From Acanthaster planci (Eukaryota > Echinodermata > Asteroidea > Valvatida > Acanthasteridae): a stretch of 64,000 bases of DNA. Below the pieces are notes generated by a model. That model was not told the DNA's origin. It ran no database searches and saw nothing but the letters and a program-made list of their open reading frames with translations. The translations under genes and the position numbers were made by a program. Shown here piece by piece: positions 48,376 to 57,528 of this stretch (positions are counted from its first letter, which is position 1; each line of letters starts with the position of its first letter). Location of the stretch: the NCBI RefSeq assembly GCF_001949145.1, contig NW_019091648.1:1-64000 (forward strand), read 5' to 3'.

Positions 48376-48520
48376 ATTTGCCCAGAGGTAGACTCGTTTC
48401 AAACGTTATTTACAAGGGGAAGATAAACACAAATCCATTTGAGGAACTTTGGATACACTGCCGATAAATAAATAATCACTTAATGACTTCAACGGGCTAC
48501 CTTCGCACGGATTGTGTACC

Positions 48521-48739
48521 ATGTCAGACCCAAGCGAAGGCACAAAGTCACTTGTAAACTATCAAATAAAGAGTTTACATTTTTCGTTGAGAAACGAGCG
48601 GGGAGAAATCATCAACAGTAAAGACGGCACAATTTTACTCGAGCTAGACATTTTTCAAACGCCTCGAGCTAGACATTTTTTAAAACGCCTCGAGTTACAA
48701 ATTTTTTTAAAAGGCATGATTATAAAACGCATACTGTAA
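48521..48739 (+). CDS. Small unrecognised Polinton ORF
   Basis: An open frame from ATG at 48,521 to 48,739 (72 codons). It begins MSDPSEGTKSLVNYQIKSLH, followed by a charged segment. Its 3' half contains a triplicated unit of about 25 bp (CTCGAGCTAGACATTTTT-type, 48,637-48,715) that has probably replaced the natural C-terminus. No domain is recognised. It lies between the cysteine-array gene and the membrane-protein gene on the same strand. Confidence 0.45.
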   Translation: MSDPSEGTKSLVNYQIKSLHFSLRNERGEIINSKDGTILLELDIFQTPRARHFLKRLELQIFLKGMIIKRIL

Positions 48740-48809
48740 AAAGATGACAGCAAACGTCCAGCCGAAGATATGCCCTACGTTACATTACTAAGCAGATCAT
48801 CAAAAGCCA

Positions 48810-49420
48810 ATGAAGCGACAGAAACTAAAATTTAAGATCAAACGAATACTTACCGCGCTCAATTACGTGGAATACGGAGTCGAAGCAATAGGTGCCACTT
48901 CAGCCGCTATAGGCATTTCCGCTATTTTGGGGGGTTATTACCGGGCCCGTCGGACTAGTGATGGAAGGTCTCGCTATCGGAGCATTTGACGTACGCGATG
49001 TTAAAGTACGCCAGTCGCAGGATGGTCCACAAAACTAAAAAACACGATAAAATCAGATCGCTTGCAGACGCCAAGTTAAACACCATAGACGAGTACCCCT
49101 CACACGCGATCGGAGACGGTGACGTGTCTCAAGAAGAATTTGTCTTGATTTTGTCTGAACTTAAGAAGTTTAATGAAATGAAGGAAATGATTCGGTCAAA
49201 TACGACTACCAGTTGCAAGAAAATAAAATAACCAGTAAAGAAGAATTTGATCGACAGATCAAGGAAAAAGCAGAAGCGCTCGCCAACGAAAGGGCAGCCG
49301 AGTTTTAAAAAGACCTTATGAAAAACAAAATGGCGAAGAACTTCAACAAAATATGTCCAGTACGTACAGGACCAACCACCCGCTTACCAAGAAGTAGAGC
49401 CCACCGCGCCTCCTCTTTAA
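48810..49420 (+). pseudogene. Polinton membrane protein with late-domain-like C-terminus
   Basis: Starts MKRQKLKFKIKRILTAL at 48,810, then a hydrophobic segment with AIGATSAAIGISAILGG and GPVGLVMEGLAIGAF. A charged helical region follows (DKIRSLADAKLNTIDEY, VSQEEFVLILSELKKFNEM). After frame changes around 48,945, 49,200 and 49,306-49,350 the terminal frame holds PPAY followed closely by PTAP before a TAA at 49,418. PPxY and PTAP are the classical motifs that recruit Nedd4-type ligases and TSG101 to viral membrane proteins. The frame assignment of the tail rests on position and composition. It is probably a virion or host-membrane protein; the exact role is unknown. Confidence 0.55.
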
Positions 49421-50669
49421 AATCTTTTGTAAAACTGGTTTTTTTGAGTCAGTTTCTTTTTGGAACAGTTTCTTTTAAATCAGTCTATTATAAAGTAAAA
49501 ATTGGAGTCAACTTTAATCGGTTGTCAATCCTAGTCAATAAAGATTATTACTTCTCCGCCGTGTTTCCCAATTTAACTGCAGTGTATGTACCACCGAGAG
49601 TGAAAACAGACGACGCCGTTAACACAACCGACCCTATGTATTTTCACCAAAACCAATTTAATTTCACGGTCTATTGCGCTACAACAGCATGTGGGGTAGG
49701 TTTCGATCTACTGTCTGATTCAAACCCGTACGTGTCTGCTTTATTTAACTTCCACGTATATTACACGGTGGAAAAGATCTTTTACGACTGCATAATACCC
49801 ATCCTGAGCGACAACATCTTCCACACGCTGCACAACAACTATCAAATGGGTTGTGAACCGCTTACTGTTACGACGATACAGGGGCTCAGGCTACGTACCG
49901 GTCTCGGGTAAAATCTATGACGCCCACTATTTACACGTAATAAACGACAAATACATGGGCTCTACCTACATGGGCTTCGGTTGGGCTAAATCGCCCAAAG
50001 GATCGGGTCACGCGAGTACCTATACGGTAACTTGGGTCGAGCAGTCCTACTCAGTTAAATTGGCCTGGTACGACTTTATCTCGAAAAAAGTAAACTTACA
50101 GACGTGGCGTCATAAAGGTGAAGGAGTCGATCAGGGCTTACGTATACGCGTTGTTAGGAGCTCCAGCCCAGACAAAAACCAGTGTTTAAGCCTCTGGCAC
50201 CGGACTAGACGCCCAACAACAATTTATAACCATCTCGGAGTCTTTAATAAATTCAAAGCAAAGTATAGACCAGTTTCAGGGTTCTTTGCACTACGCCAAA
50301 ATGCCTAAAAACTTCGTAGTGGCTCCCGGTTTGTACTTGGTACCCTCGACATGGATCTACGCATCGGTACGTTTGAAGGATACAACAACAATTTGCAAAT
50401 CGCAACAGCTGGAATGCAGACGGGTTATGTGCCAAATTTAAACTCGAGCGTTGTTCCTCCGGCCTCCAATTTTACAAAACAGGATTTTACAGAGCCGGAA
50501 CCTATACCCCCTTTACGCATAACCAAAGCCGACTCAAGAAAAGAAACCGTTGGACGTTCACAACGAAGAAAAACTGTCGTCAACCGTTGGAGCTATTGCC
50601 GTTGGTGGATTCGGTTTTATGCTGTACGAAGTATTAACCAAAAAAATAAAAGGCAAAGTATTAACTTAA
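49421..50669 (+). pseudogene. Capsid-type Polinton protein (penton/minor capsid candidate)
   Basis: The longest plus-strand gene, about 415 codons over several frames. The N-terminal part (VKIGVNFNRLSILVNKDYY, NFTVYCATTACGVGFD, ALFNFHVYYTVEKIF) is rich in beta-strand-like alternation. The middle (49,853-50,308) contains YMGSTYMGFGWAKS, and the tail has RIGTFEGYNNNLQIAT. A last frame (about 50,560-50,669) encodes a hydrophobic segment AIAVGGFGFMLYEVL. No clear ATG was found after 49,420; an upstream ATG at 49,318 lies in the same frame but overlaps the preceding gene. Polintons normally carry one single-jelly-roll minor capsid gene, and this is the best candidate by size and texture. It could instead be another virion protein. 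Confidence 0.45.
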
Positions 50670-50699
50670 CCAAAAAGTAAAAGGCATGAAAAAACTCCT

Positions 50700-50777
50700 C
50701 CCGGTCGTTTATTACCGAGAGGGTTTAATTTATTTTGGCCTAAAATTGATCCGTTAAGTCAAACCTTCTGAACCGAC
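50700..50777. terminator. Convergent polyadenylation region
   Basis: Between the plus-strand block and the minus-strand block. AATAAA occurs on the plus strand at about 50,644 and on the minus strand at about 50,709. An imperfect hairpin CTCCCGGT...ACCGAGAG lies at about 50,696-50,722. This fits shared 3' ends of two convergent transcription units. Confidence 0.35.
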
Positions 50778-51155
50778 CTACATCTTCTGCACATAAGTCA
50801 AAATCAAAACACCCACGCCTACAAACAACGTCCAAACGTTACTAGCAATCCAACCGACTGCCTTACTCGCCACATTGAATAGCCAACTAAGTGTACTACC
50901 AATTACTCCGGGCAAAGCCCAAAGCGCTTTCAACCCCAGTTTCTTCAACACGTTCGCCAAGTTCCACAATTGCCGTTCGATCCAATCGGTTATGCCTCCT
51001 TTTGATGGTGGTTTAGGTTCTGGTGTAGGAGGTTCTGGGCTAGGCGTACCAACCGCTCTCACAGACGCCACTATGCTCGATACGATGGTACTCACGGCCA
51101 AAATAAAAGCCATCAAGATACTCACGATCGTTACACCTTGTTCTCTAAACAACAC
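50778..51155 (-). CDS. Small hydrophobic Polinton protein
   Basis: An intact 125-codon frame. It has an N-terminal TM helix at about residues 8-33 (VSILMAFILAVSTIVSSIVA), a proline-rich linker (PSPEPPTPEPKPP), then a long amphipathic/hydrophobic region (about 52-122) with WIERQLWNLANVLKKLG and LPGVIGSTLSWLFNVASKAV and a final TM-like segment. The design suggests a membrane-active or capsid-lining protein; no named family is claimed. It is one of very few uninterrupted genes in the element and the last of the minus-strand block. Confidence 0.55.
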   Translation of the reverse strand: MLFREQGVTIVSILMAFILAVSTIVSSIVASVRAVGTPSPEPPTPEPKPPSKGGITDWIERQLWNLANVLKKLGLKALWALPGVIGSTLSWLFNVASKAVGWIASNVWTLFVGVGVLILTYVQKM

Positions 51156-51174
51156 CCGATCTTTTCGCGTAAAG

Positions 51175-52036
51175 TTAAATCACGGTTTCTTTGATGCGAT
51201 TGATCTGACTTCGAAACTGATTGCTGTTTCTTTTAATAACTTCTAACCTACCTCGCCTTTCCACTTCTGAATCGTTCAACTGTTTTTGAAGTTCTGCACG
51301 TTCTCCTTCCAAAGCTGCTTCTTCTAACTCGCTCTTAACCTCTTGAATCTTTGCTTCCAACTGATCCTATTTACCCAGGTTTAAAATCAGCTCTACTTTG
51401 ACCGTCTGTAAAGCTTCATCTAGGGCTAGCAGCTCTCTGTCATCTAGCCCTTCTATCGGGGGTTCTTGATCACGAGTGAGGTCTTCTACGATTTCACTGA
51501 CTTGGTCGGCGTCTTGAGGGAGTGCTTGTGTCTTGGCAGTTTCAGGGCGAATTTCTGAAAGTTGACTGGCTATTTCTTGGACTTGTTGTTTTGTTTACCG
51601 GTAACGTAGTCACGGAAACCTAAGACGCGTCTTATGAAATCCACCTTTGTTTTACTTTGGATGGTATTTAGTTAAAGAAAGTTATTGCTGTTGTGTTCTC
51701 GAGTCAAAAGAATTTCTTTGCCTTCAAACATGACATAGAGACGATCTTTACTATCGAGATTAAAGATGTTTGGATCCCTAATTAACGGTTCATTCCCAGT
51801 TTCTTCTTGAATTACGTCATAAAGCCATTCATTTTCTCTTCGATTAATGCCATTCTTAAATCTGACGTGTGTTGTACTTGACCCTCTGTAAACTTCGTTT
51901 GTTGTCTTACTAAATCAGGGTTATTGTCTGATATCAAGTCTTGTTCTGTTTGTTCTTCTTGTTCGGCTTGTAGGTCTTCTTGTTTTTCTAAATCATTCAT
52001 TTCAATGCCATCATCAAATCCTCCGCCTTCTGCCAT
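51175..52036 (-). pseudogene. Acidic coiled-coil Polinton protein
   Basis: Starts MAEGGGFDDGIEMNDLEKQ at 52,036. An acidic N-terminus is followed by a frame change near 51,825 into NIFNLDSKDRLYVMFEGKE. Further frames then carry a Glu-rich segment (DQVSEIVEDLTRDQEPPIEG) and a C-terminal coiled coil (51,175-51,360: VKSELEEAALEGERAELQKQ, NQFRSQINRIKE). About 285 codons in all, with at least two frame changes and an in-frame TAG near 51,367. Probably a structural or scaffold protein; no named family recognised. Confidence 0.5.
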
Positions 52037-52250
52037 TTTACTTTAACTTTTCACATTTTACTTTATACTAGACTTATTTAAAAAGAGCCCGGTTTAAAAA
52101 AGATTTCAAAAAGAAACTAGTTTTTAACAGTGGTCTAGACCGGGACTTTTTAACTGGTAGGAAAACTAATCTTGTTGGCATCCCGTTTACGTCGATCGAT
52201 TTTGCGTTACTCATCTTATTATATACCGTTTTTAAAATTATGGTTTAAAA

Positions 52251-52451
52251 CTACTCCACGTCTAAAACTTCTTGTGCGGGTGCTGTTGCTGTTTTAGAAG
52301 TTTCTTGGACCGGTTGTAAGGTATCTAACCTTGAGGTGGGTGCTGTCGCTTGAGCAACAGGCTTCTTTCTCAAAAATAAAACTAAAGCAATTGTCCAGAC
52401 TACCAAACCATCTATAATCCAGTTTCTGTTTTCTGTGTAAAGGTTTTTCAA
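52251..52451 (-). CDS. Single-TM small Polinton protein
   Basis: An intact 66-codon frame. A short N-terminus is followed by one TM helix (about residues 12-27, IIDGLVVWTIALVLFL) with a positive RKK stop, then a Thr/Ala/Pro/Glu-rich tail containing APAQEVLDVE. No family is recognised. It lies 20 bases downstream of the preceding minus-strand gene. Confidence 0.5.
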   Translation of the reverse strand: MKNLYTENRNWIIDGLVVWTIALVLFLRKKPVAQATAPTSRLDTLQPVQETSKTATAPAQEVLDVE

Positions 52452-52471
52452 GTAAAACTTACTGTCTGACT

Positions 52472-53176
52472 TTACCTTGGGTTCTGACTGCGATTTATTT
52501 GCATTTTGGCGAGCTGTTGTTTCATCTTCTTGTTATGTTCCGCCAGGCGTTTACCTTGTTCGACTCGTTTAGGATTTTTAATTTTAGTTACTGTTTGGAC
52601 TTGGCTGGGGCAGGGCTTTTGACTGGACTGTTGGCTGGGGTTGGTGCTGTCGCTTGAGCAGTAGGCTTCTCTTCCGTTGACATCTTCTTTTGTATTAGAC
52701 GGATATTTATTGATGGTCAGATGTTTCGTCGTAATCAACGTTGCAACTAGTGGTGGTAGGTACGTGCCGTACTTGTAACAAACTTCACTGAGTAGGTGAC
52801 ACATACTTTGACTGATGATGGGGTCGTTGTTTAAATCTTTAGTCAGATCTTCTTCAGATTTCAAATCCACGTTGAAGCCTAGGAATTCGACTGGGGTTGC
52901 AATGCCCAAGAGTCGCGCGTAAGACTTAAAACCGATTACCCAGAGTTTTTACGATTTCTTTGCCGAAGCGTACTTCGTACAAGTTAAACAGCTTCTCCTG
53001 TTCTGCCGGGACGGGGTTAGAGCCTCGATGTCTTTCATAGTGTACTCCTTGCCCAAATATTTCCTCGACTCACTTGAGGCCACTACTGAGCAGAGACTGT
53101 CTTTGACGTTGGCTTTGGGTTCGGCGGTTTGTGTAGATTCGCTTTTTGCCGCTAGGATACTTTTGATGTCGTCCAT
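52472..53176 (-). pseudogene. Unrecognised Polinton protein, frameshifted
   Basis: Starts MDDIKSILAAKSESTQTAEP at 53,176. The frame breaks near 53,010, after YTMKDIEALTPSRQ, and a neighbouring frame carries KLFNLYEVRFGKEIVKTLG. A stop and another frame change near 52,920 lead into the last 145 codons (52,472-52,909) with EFLGFNVDLKSEEDLTKDL, YKYGTYLPPLVATLI and a Lys/Gln-rich tail. About 230 codons in total. It is co-directional with the HNH and ATPase genes. No domain recognised. Confidence 0.5.
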
Positions 53177-53323
53177 TCTAATACCTACGTTTTAAACTTG
53201 TTAAGCGTTTGCTTGACGCGTAAGTACTCGTAGGTGTAATTGGTCAGGTTAACTGCAATAATAGTTCCATAGCTACTTGTATGGAGTGTAACATATGTTC
53301 TTTAATTAAACCAAACCAAACAA

Positions 53324-53363
53324 AAATGCTACAGTCGAGCTTATTAGCCCAACTGTAGCATTT
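53324..53363. other. Perfect 12 bp stem hairpin between minus-strand genes
   Basis: AAATGCTACAGT (53,324-53,335) and ACTGTAGCATTT (53,352-53,363) with a 16-base loop, in the spacer between the HNH gene and its downstream neighbour. It could be an RNA processing or termination signal, or a tiny insertion; bacterial-type termination is not expected here. Confidence 0.5.
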
Positions 53364-53416
53364 AAAAACAAATCTTTAACAAACGAGAAGTAATTTATTC
53401 TGTCTCATCAGTTAAT

Positions 53417-53915
53417 TTAGGTTTGTTTTGGTTTGTTTTGCCTGTCAGACTTCCTCTTGCTTTTAATGTGACCTATAGAGTTGTCTAATTACTCAATCAT
53501 ACAAAAATCAGATTTAACTTCTAAAAATTGCAGTTTAACTTAACAATTGTCGTAATAACAAACTCCATGATCTTCGATTACACCACGGAAGAAATCAGTG
53601 TCTATAAATCGTTCAGGATCGAATCTGTTGTACTTCTTGTCGTTCTGGCGGCAATTGTAAATCCATCCGCGAATTGTAGCTTTTATGGGGTTTCTGCACA
53701 ATTTGCAATTGTTTCTTATGTGCACAAACGCTAGAACCGTCACATTCTATACATGGATGCTTCTGCCGACCATGGGGGCAATGATGTTTGTTCAGGTTCT
53801 CTCTTCTTTCGTCGATACATTGGTTACAGCCGAGATTAATGTCACCAGTTGATCTTACTCTAAAATCAGAAAGATCTTTCTGTTTCTTACAGATGTTACG
53901 GACTTTTGTTTTCAT
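53417..53915 (-). pseudogene. HNH-type endonuclease with Cys/His zinc modules
   Basis: Starts MKTKVRNICKKQKDLSDF at 53,915. The zinc-binding style repeats include CNQCIDERRENLNKHHCPHG and HPCIECDGSSVCAHKK. A frame change near 53,700 leads to KKYNRFDPERFIDTDFF and VCYYDNC. The later part shows a TGATTGAG-encoded IE, an in-frame TAA where the family usually has Arg, then LDNSIGHIK. The IE-x-LDNSIGH-type ending with preceding C-x-H modules is the hallmark of HNH-like nucleases of Polintons and large DNA viruses. The terminal Cys pair of the HNH knuckle appears lost. Probable DNA endonuclease; inactive copy. Confidence 0.6.
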
Positions 53916-53957
53916 TCTCTTTTTAATATATACATATATGTAATTATTTTCTCATTT

Positions 53958-54565
53958 TTATTCACAACAAAGAATAAGAAACCGGTGGCTCGTCATTAAC
54001 ACCAGCCTACTAAACTTCACGTCTCGCGAATGCATTTTAATCGATTCCCTTTCACAGTCGGGCACAACATCATTCTCGTCCAAGCACTGGTCAAAACTGT
54101 TTCGATCCTTACAATGAAACATCGCTACCCAAGCCGTGTTCTCTCTAAATTCTTTAAAAACCGGGTTGTACTTCTGCGTCAACAGCCAACATGAATGCAT
54201 GTAATGTCTGCCACCAAAAGCCGTTTTACTCAAGGCACAAGTGTTGCTTCCGTTGGACTTTTTATGATATTTGATAAACTGATCAGACGCGCAATCGTCC
54301 ACGATAAACAACGTATTCACACCACCGAAAGCTTTTTTGTAAAGCTGAAACGCTTCGTCGAGGTCTAAACTTATCTCGATCCAAATCACATAGATATACA
54401 TTTTCGTCTGTATATATCCACAACCGGTCCAAGTAAGTCTTATTTTTAAATAGGGTTGGATAGATGATAACTATAGCTTCGTATGTAAATCGGTACTGGG
54501 TTTCTAATAGATTCAAGATCCACTGGGTTTTATCGCTACCTGTTTTACCTACGATTAGAGCTCAT
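53958..54565 (-). pseudogene. DNA-packaging ATPase (FtsK/HerA, A32-like)
   Basis: ATPase that would drive genome packaging into the capsid. The start is placed at the ATG at 54,563-54,565, although a frame slip separates it from the P-loop. Walker A reads GKTGSDKTQ at about 54,520-54,550, with Asp where the P-loop glycine (GKT) is expected. The strand-adjacent motif ETQYRFTYEAIVIIYPT follows. A frame change near 54,380 precedes Walker B NTLFIVDDCASD and the downstream sensor-like stretch (about 54,160-54,330) with GRHYMHSCWLLTQKY. Length of about 200 codons fits Polinton ATPases. Gly-to-Asp in the P-loop plus the frameshift indicate loss of function. Confidence 0.75.
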
Positions 54566-54655
54566 ACTTTTTACTTAAACTGGATTTAGTAAATCAAACT
54601 TTAACTAGATTTAATAAACCAAACTTTTAACTTTAACTAGATTTAAAAACCAAAC

Positions 54656-55882
54656 TTAATAAACAAAACTCTTAAAGTTGCTGTCTTCCAAAGTAAACTG
54701 CGCGTCCATTACCAAAAACACGTACACTATCAACGGCCCGGCAGTTTCTGCCTCGCGTTCCATTTGGATCGATATGTCTCCTCCACCACCCAACGGATGA
54801 CCGGACTCGTGAGCCGAGTTGTCGTCAGAACTTCTGAAATCTAACCAGAGGCCGTACTTGTCTTTCAGGTAGCTAGCCATGTCAACGCCTGTCAAGTTTA
54901 AATCTTTCACAATGGCTCTACCAGTTCCGTGTCCGAATCCCCGAAACACTTGGAAACTTTGGAAAAGTGTTGGTATTCAAACAGCCCCCGCGAGTACAGC
55001 TGATTCAGCTTACTTTCGACCGTTACGACAGTTTTTATCATGTGTGGATTGTAAAATCTTTGCGGGTTCTTTACAGTAGGATTTTTGAACAAAATAAACA
55101 TGCCTTTCAAGCTTTTAATCGTCTGATCTATACACAACGTGTCTGACTTGTTAAATGCCTGCTTCTTCCACGAGTGAATCCGATCGAATAAGTAGTACAC
55201 GGGGCCTTTGTGATTTTTCCTCAAACTTTGTGCTAAATCGCGATTGGTTACGGTCTGGTATTCTAACGTTAGGTCTGAAATGCTGTACTCTGCGGCGGTG
55301 TCTGTACTTTAAACCACCTTGTCGTGTAAATTAAAAGTCGGTTGATGTGTCAGAAGTTCTTTCAAACCCAAGGGGTAAAATGGCCCGTGATCGGTCAGTA
55401 TAGGCATATCCAATTGAATAGCGTTTCTGTTTTTATACACGTCAGCGATCGCTTTGTCTCTGCCTTCATTTAAAGTTTCGTTTTTGTCAACTGCTCCCAA
55501 CTGCAACTTTGCCGCGTTCTCGCGTTCCAACACAAAGTAAGTAATGTTTTTAGTCTGTGTCAGGGGTAGCCAATTGTCTTTGAAGTTGTGGAATACGTCC
55601 ACGGGCTTTTAACTCTGAAACTAGGTTCCTTACCACGGTGTTATACACGGTTCGATTGTTGTCTGATGCCCCGTCTAGATCCAACTTGAAAGCCAGTTTC
55701 GCGGTACTGGGCACAACAACGTCGTCAGATCCCAACGCAGGATACTTGACGCTTAGCGTATGACCGGCTGCTATGGTGCTCTGGTTGTGTGACGTGGTGA
55801 CTTCACGTCTTTCACCCTCAATAGCTCGTGGAACTTTTAGCCTGCGGCTTGGGTTCTGTTTTTTAGTGTATTGGCTCGTCAT
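54656..55882 (-). pseudogene. Major capsid protein (hexon-like, double jelly-roll) candidate
   Basis: Starts with an ATG at 55,880-55,882 in a basic N-terminus (NPSRRLKVPRAIEGERREV). The beta-rich region includes LSVKYPALGSDDVVVPSTAK and DNNRTVYNTVVRN. A frame change near 55,600 leads into MDVFHNFKDNWLPLT and QLDMPILTDHGPFYPLGLKE. A TAA at 55,309-55,311 interrupts the frame, which resumes with YSISDLTLEYQTVTN and KGPVYYLFDRIHSWKKQ. Another frame change near 54,930 leads to the end (YLKDKYGLWLDFRSSDDNSA, LIVYVFLVMDAQFTLED). About 408 codons. Size, position next to the ATPase and texture match the hexon-like capsid gene of Polintons/adintoviruses. The assignment is by resemblance; no structure could be tested. 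Confidence 0.6.
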
Positions 55883-55901
55883 GTTTTATAATAGACTGTT
55901 T

Positions 55902-56138
55902 TTAATTAAAAATCTTAAACATGAAAGACAGTGCAATCAACGACACACCGACTTCATATTTAATCAATTGATTTCTCTTGCGAAATGTTTCAAATTCCAT
56001 TTCTGCAAGCACCTGTCGAATCTCTAAAAGCATGTCCCCTTGGTGACCTACGTCGGCTCGCATATCGCCAAGCATAGATTCGATGTTTGTTTGATCGGCA
56101 CTGATGTCGGCTAATATATCTTTAACTTCTTGATCCGT
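55902..56138 (-). pseudogene. Small tail-anchored coiled-coil protein, start codon lost
   Basis: An open frame of about 78 codons with a charged helical N-terminus (DQEVKDILADISADQTNIES), a second helix (EIRQVLAEMEFETFRKRNQ) and a C-terminal TM segment (VGVSLIALSFMFKIF). The expected initiation codon at 56,136-56,138 is ACG, one base from ATG, and a stop lies just upstream. It lies just upstream of the capsid gene on the same strand, with a palindromic promoter-like sequence behind it. No family recognised. Confidence 0.5.
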
Positions 56139-56139
56139 G

Positions 56140-56161
56140 TTTTAAAATATATATTTTAAAA
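56140..56161. promoter_or_regulatory. 22 bp perfect AT palindrome, divergent promoter candidate
   Basis: TTTTAAAATATA/TATTTTAAAA-type palindrome exactly between a minus-strand gene ending its 5' side at 56,138 and a plus-strand gene starting at 56,171. It contains TATA-like cores readable on both strands, which fits a bidirectional promoter. Confidence 0.45.
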
Positions 56162-56170
56162 TGGCGAGTG

Positions 56171-56544
56171 ATGGTTGGAGGAGCTATAATAAACGCGTTG
56201 GCTTTCACGGGCTCCAATTTTTTATTCAACAGCTTATCTAAAAATAGGGTAGACGAGGAACGTAAACGACATGACCTTGCGTTGGAACAAGTAGCACAAG
56301 CGAAACAAGACTGGGAAACTCAGGGTTGAACGAGCGCATGAGGCAGGAAAGTGCGAGTCAACAGACATTTGTAAACGTGGACGAACCGTTGCGAGCTTAC
56401 TCAGAACTGACGTTGTTGCCGTTGCCTCCGGAGCCAAAGTTGACCGATTTCTACGTGCCTTCGGAAGATCAAAAAGTTAGAGAATTGGTGTGAATTCTGG
56501 GAGGGACTGCGTTGCTCGGTATTTTGGCGTATCGGTTTAGATAA
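56171..56544 (+). pseudogene. Polinton membrane/coiled-coil protein, frameshifted
   Basis: Starts MVGGAIINALAFTGSNFLFN at 56,171, an N-terminal hydrophobic helix followed by a charged helical region (DEERKRHDLALEQVAQAKQD). A TGA and frame change at about 56,326 lead to RMRQESASQQTFVNVDEPL, LPLPPEPKLTDFYVPSED and, after a TGA near 56,492, a C-terminal hydrophobic ILGGTALLGILAYRF. About 120 codons. The two hydrophobic ends with a helical middle suggest a virion membrane-associated protein; no named family claimed. Confidence 0.5.
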
Positions 56545-56590
56545 GTTTAGTTGGGTTTAGTTAACTTTATTTTTAAACAGTTTCAAAACT

Positions 56591-57493
56591 ATGGATTAAT
56601 CAAAGGATAAATCAAAGGACAAAGTAAAGGACAAAGAATTTTCTAAATTGTTTTGCAGCCCACAGGGCTACTGGAAAGGGGAAAGGGCTGTTGACCACTT
56701 GCATCAAAAGACGAGTGCAGACAAGTCAGTTATTAGAAAGGGCTAAAAAAAAAAGCCATCTGGCAAATCTATCTACCTGCCCCTGATTACGTACCCAGGC
56801 CGACAATGTTGCAATCGGAATCTGTCATACCAAATGAGGTGCATCAAATGGGATCAAGTAAATCGTAAAACTTTTAAATATGCTTTGACCGTAGTAGACG
56901 TGGGATCGAGATTTAAAGAGGCCGATCCTTTGACGAGTAAAATGGCCGAACAAACGTCAGAGGCCGTTAAACAGATTTACAAAAGGTCGCCTTTGATTTT
57001 GCCTAAATTTGTCATGGTGGATGCGGGATCAGAATTTAAAGGCGAGCTGAAAAAGTTGTTTACCTAATATAATGTTCGGCTTAACCGAACATCGGCCGAG
57101 CGTTTATTTGGCCATCAATACGCACAAGAAATGTTAAACGTCGGTACGAGAAATGTAGAATGGGTAAAGCGCCTTCCCAAAGTAATAAAATCGCTCAATG
57201 AAGAAAAGACTAGGCCACGCGAAACAAGCACCAAGCGCACCATCCCAAAAAGAAGAGAAATTGCCCTCAGATGCAATTGTTAGGTACCTACTAGTATATT
57301 ACGCAGGTGGGCAAGAAGGTGGCACCGTTACAAGGGCAACCGGTCCCGTCTGGTCTGTGGACGTTTAGCAAATCGAGAATCGCACGAGTCAGTTTAAATA
57401 GGTCAATGGCAAAAGGTAAAAACGGGGCCTCGTTTTGTTAAAGAAGAGCTTCAAGTGGTACCAGAAGACACTGAGTTACCTCCTAAGGGGTAG
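56591..57493 (+). pseudogene. Polinton integrase (retroviral-type DDE, rve fold), decayed
   Basis: Catalyses insertion of the element DNA. The ATG at 56,591 is followed at once by a TAA; the N-terminal region (FCSPQGYWKGERAVDHLHQK) lies in another frame. The catalytic core at 56,834-57,067 has FKYALTVVDVGSRFKEADPL (first Asp) and PKFVMVDAGSEFKGELKK (second Asp). At about 57,065-57,095 a deletion joins the end of this block to NRTSAERLFGHQYAQEML, removing the segment that holds the third acidic residue. The C-terminal domain continues in other frames (AIVRYLLVYYAGGQEGG, VVPEDTELPP) to TAG at 57,491. Multiple stops. The gene is convergent with the polymerase. The lack of RT, RNase H and LTRs excludes a retroelement source. 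Confidence 0.85.
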
Positions 57494-57528
57494 GTAAAGG
57501 TGTTGGGGTAGGCAAAGGTGTTACGATC

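Noticed and set aside
47950-48402. Minus-strand open frames opposite the cysteine-array gene
   Set aside because: They are antisense reflections of the repetitive TGT/TGC codon pattern.
49318-49420. ATG at 49,318 as the true start of the capsid-type gene
   Set aside because: This stretch overlaps the tail of the membrane-protein gene in another frame, and its translation is basic and unlike the rest; the gene start is probably lost.
56834-57067. Integrase core as evidence of an LTR retrotransposon
   Set aside because: No reverse transcriptase, RNase H or LTRs are nearby; the neighbours are PolB, packaging ATPase and capsid genes within TIRs.
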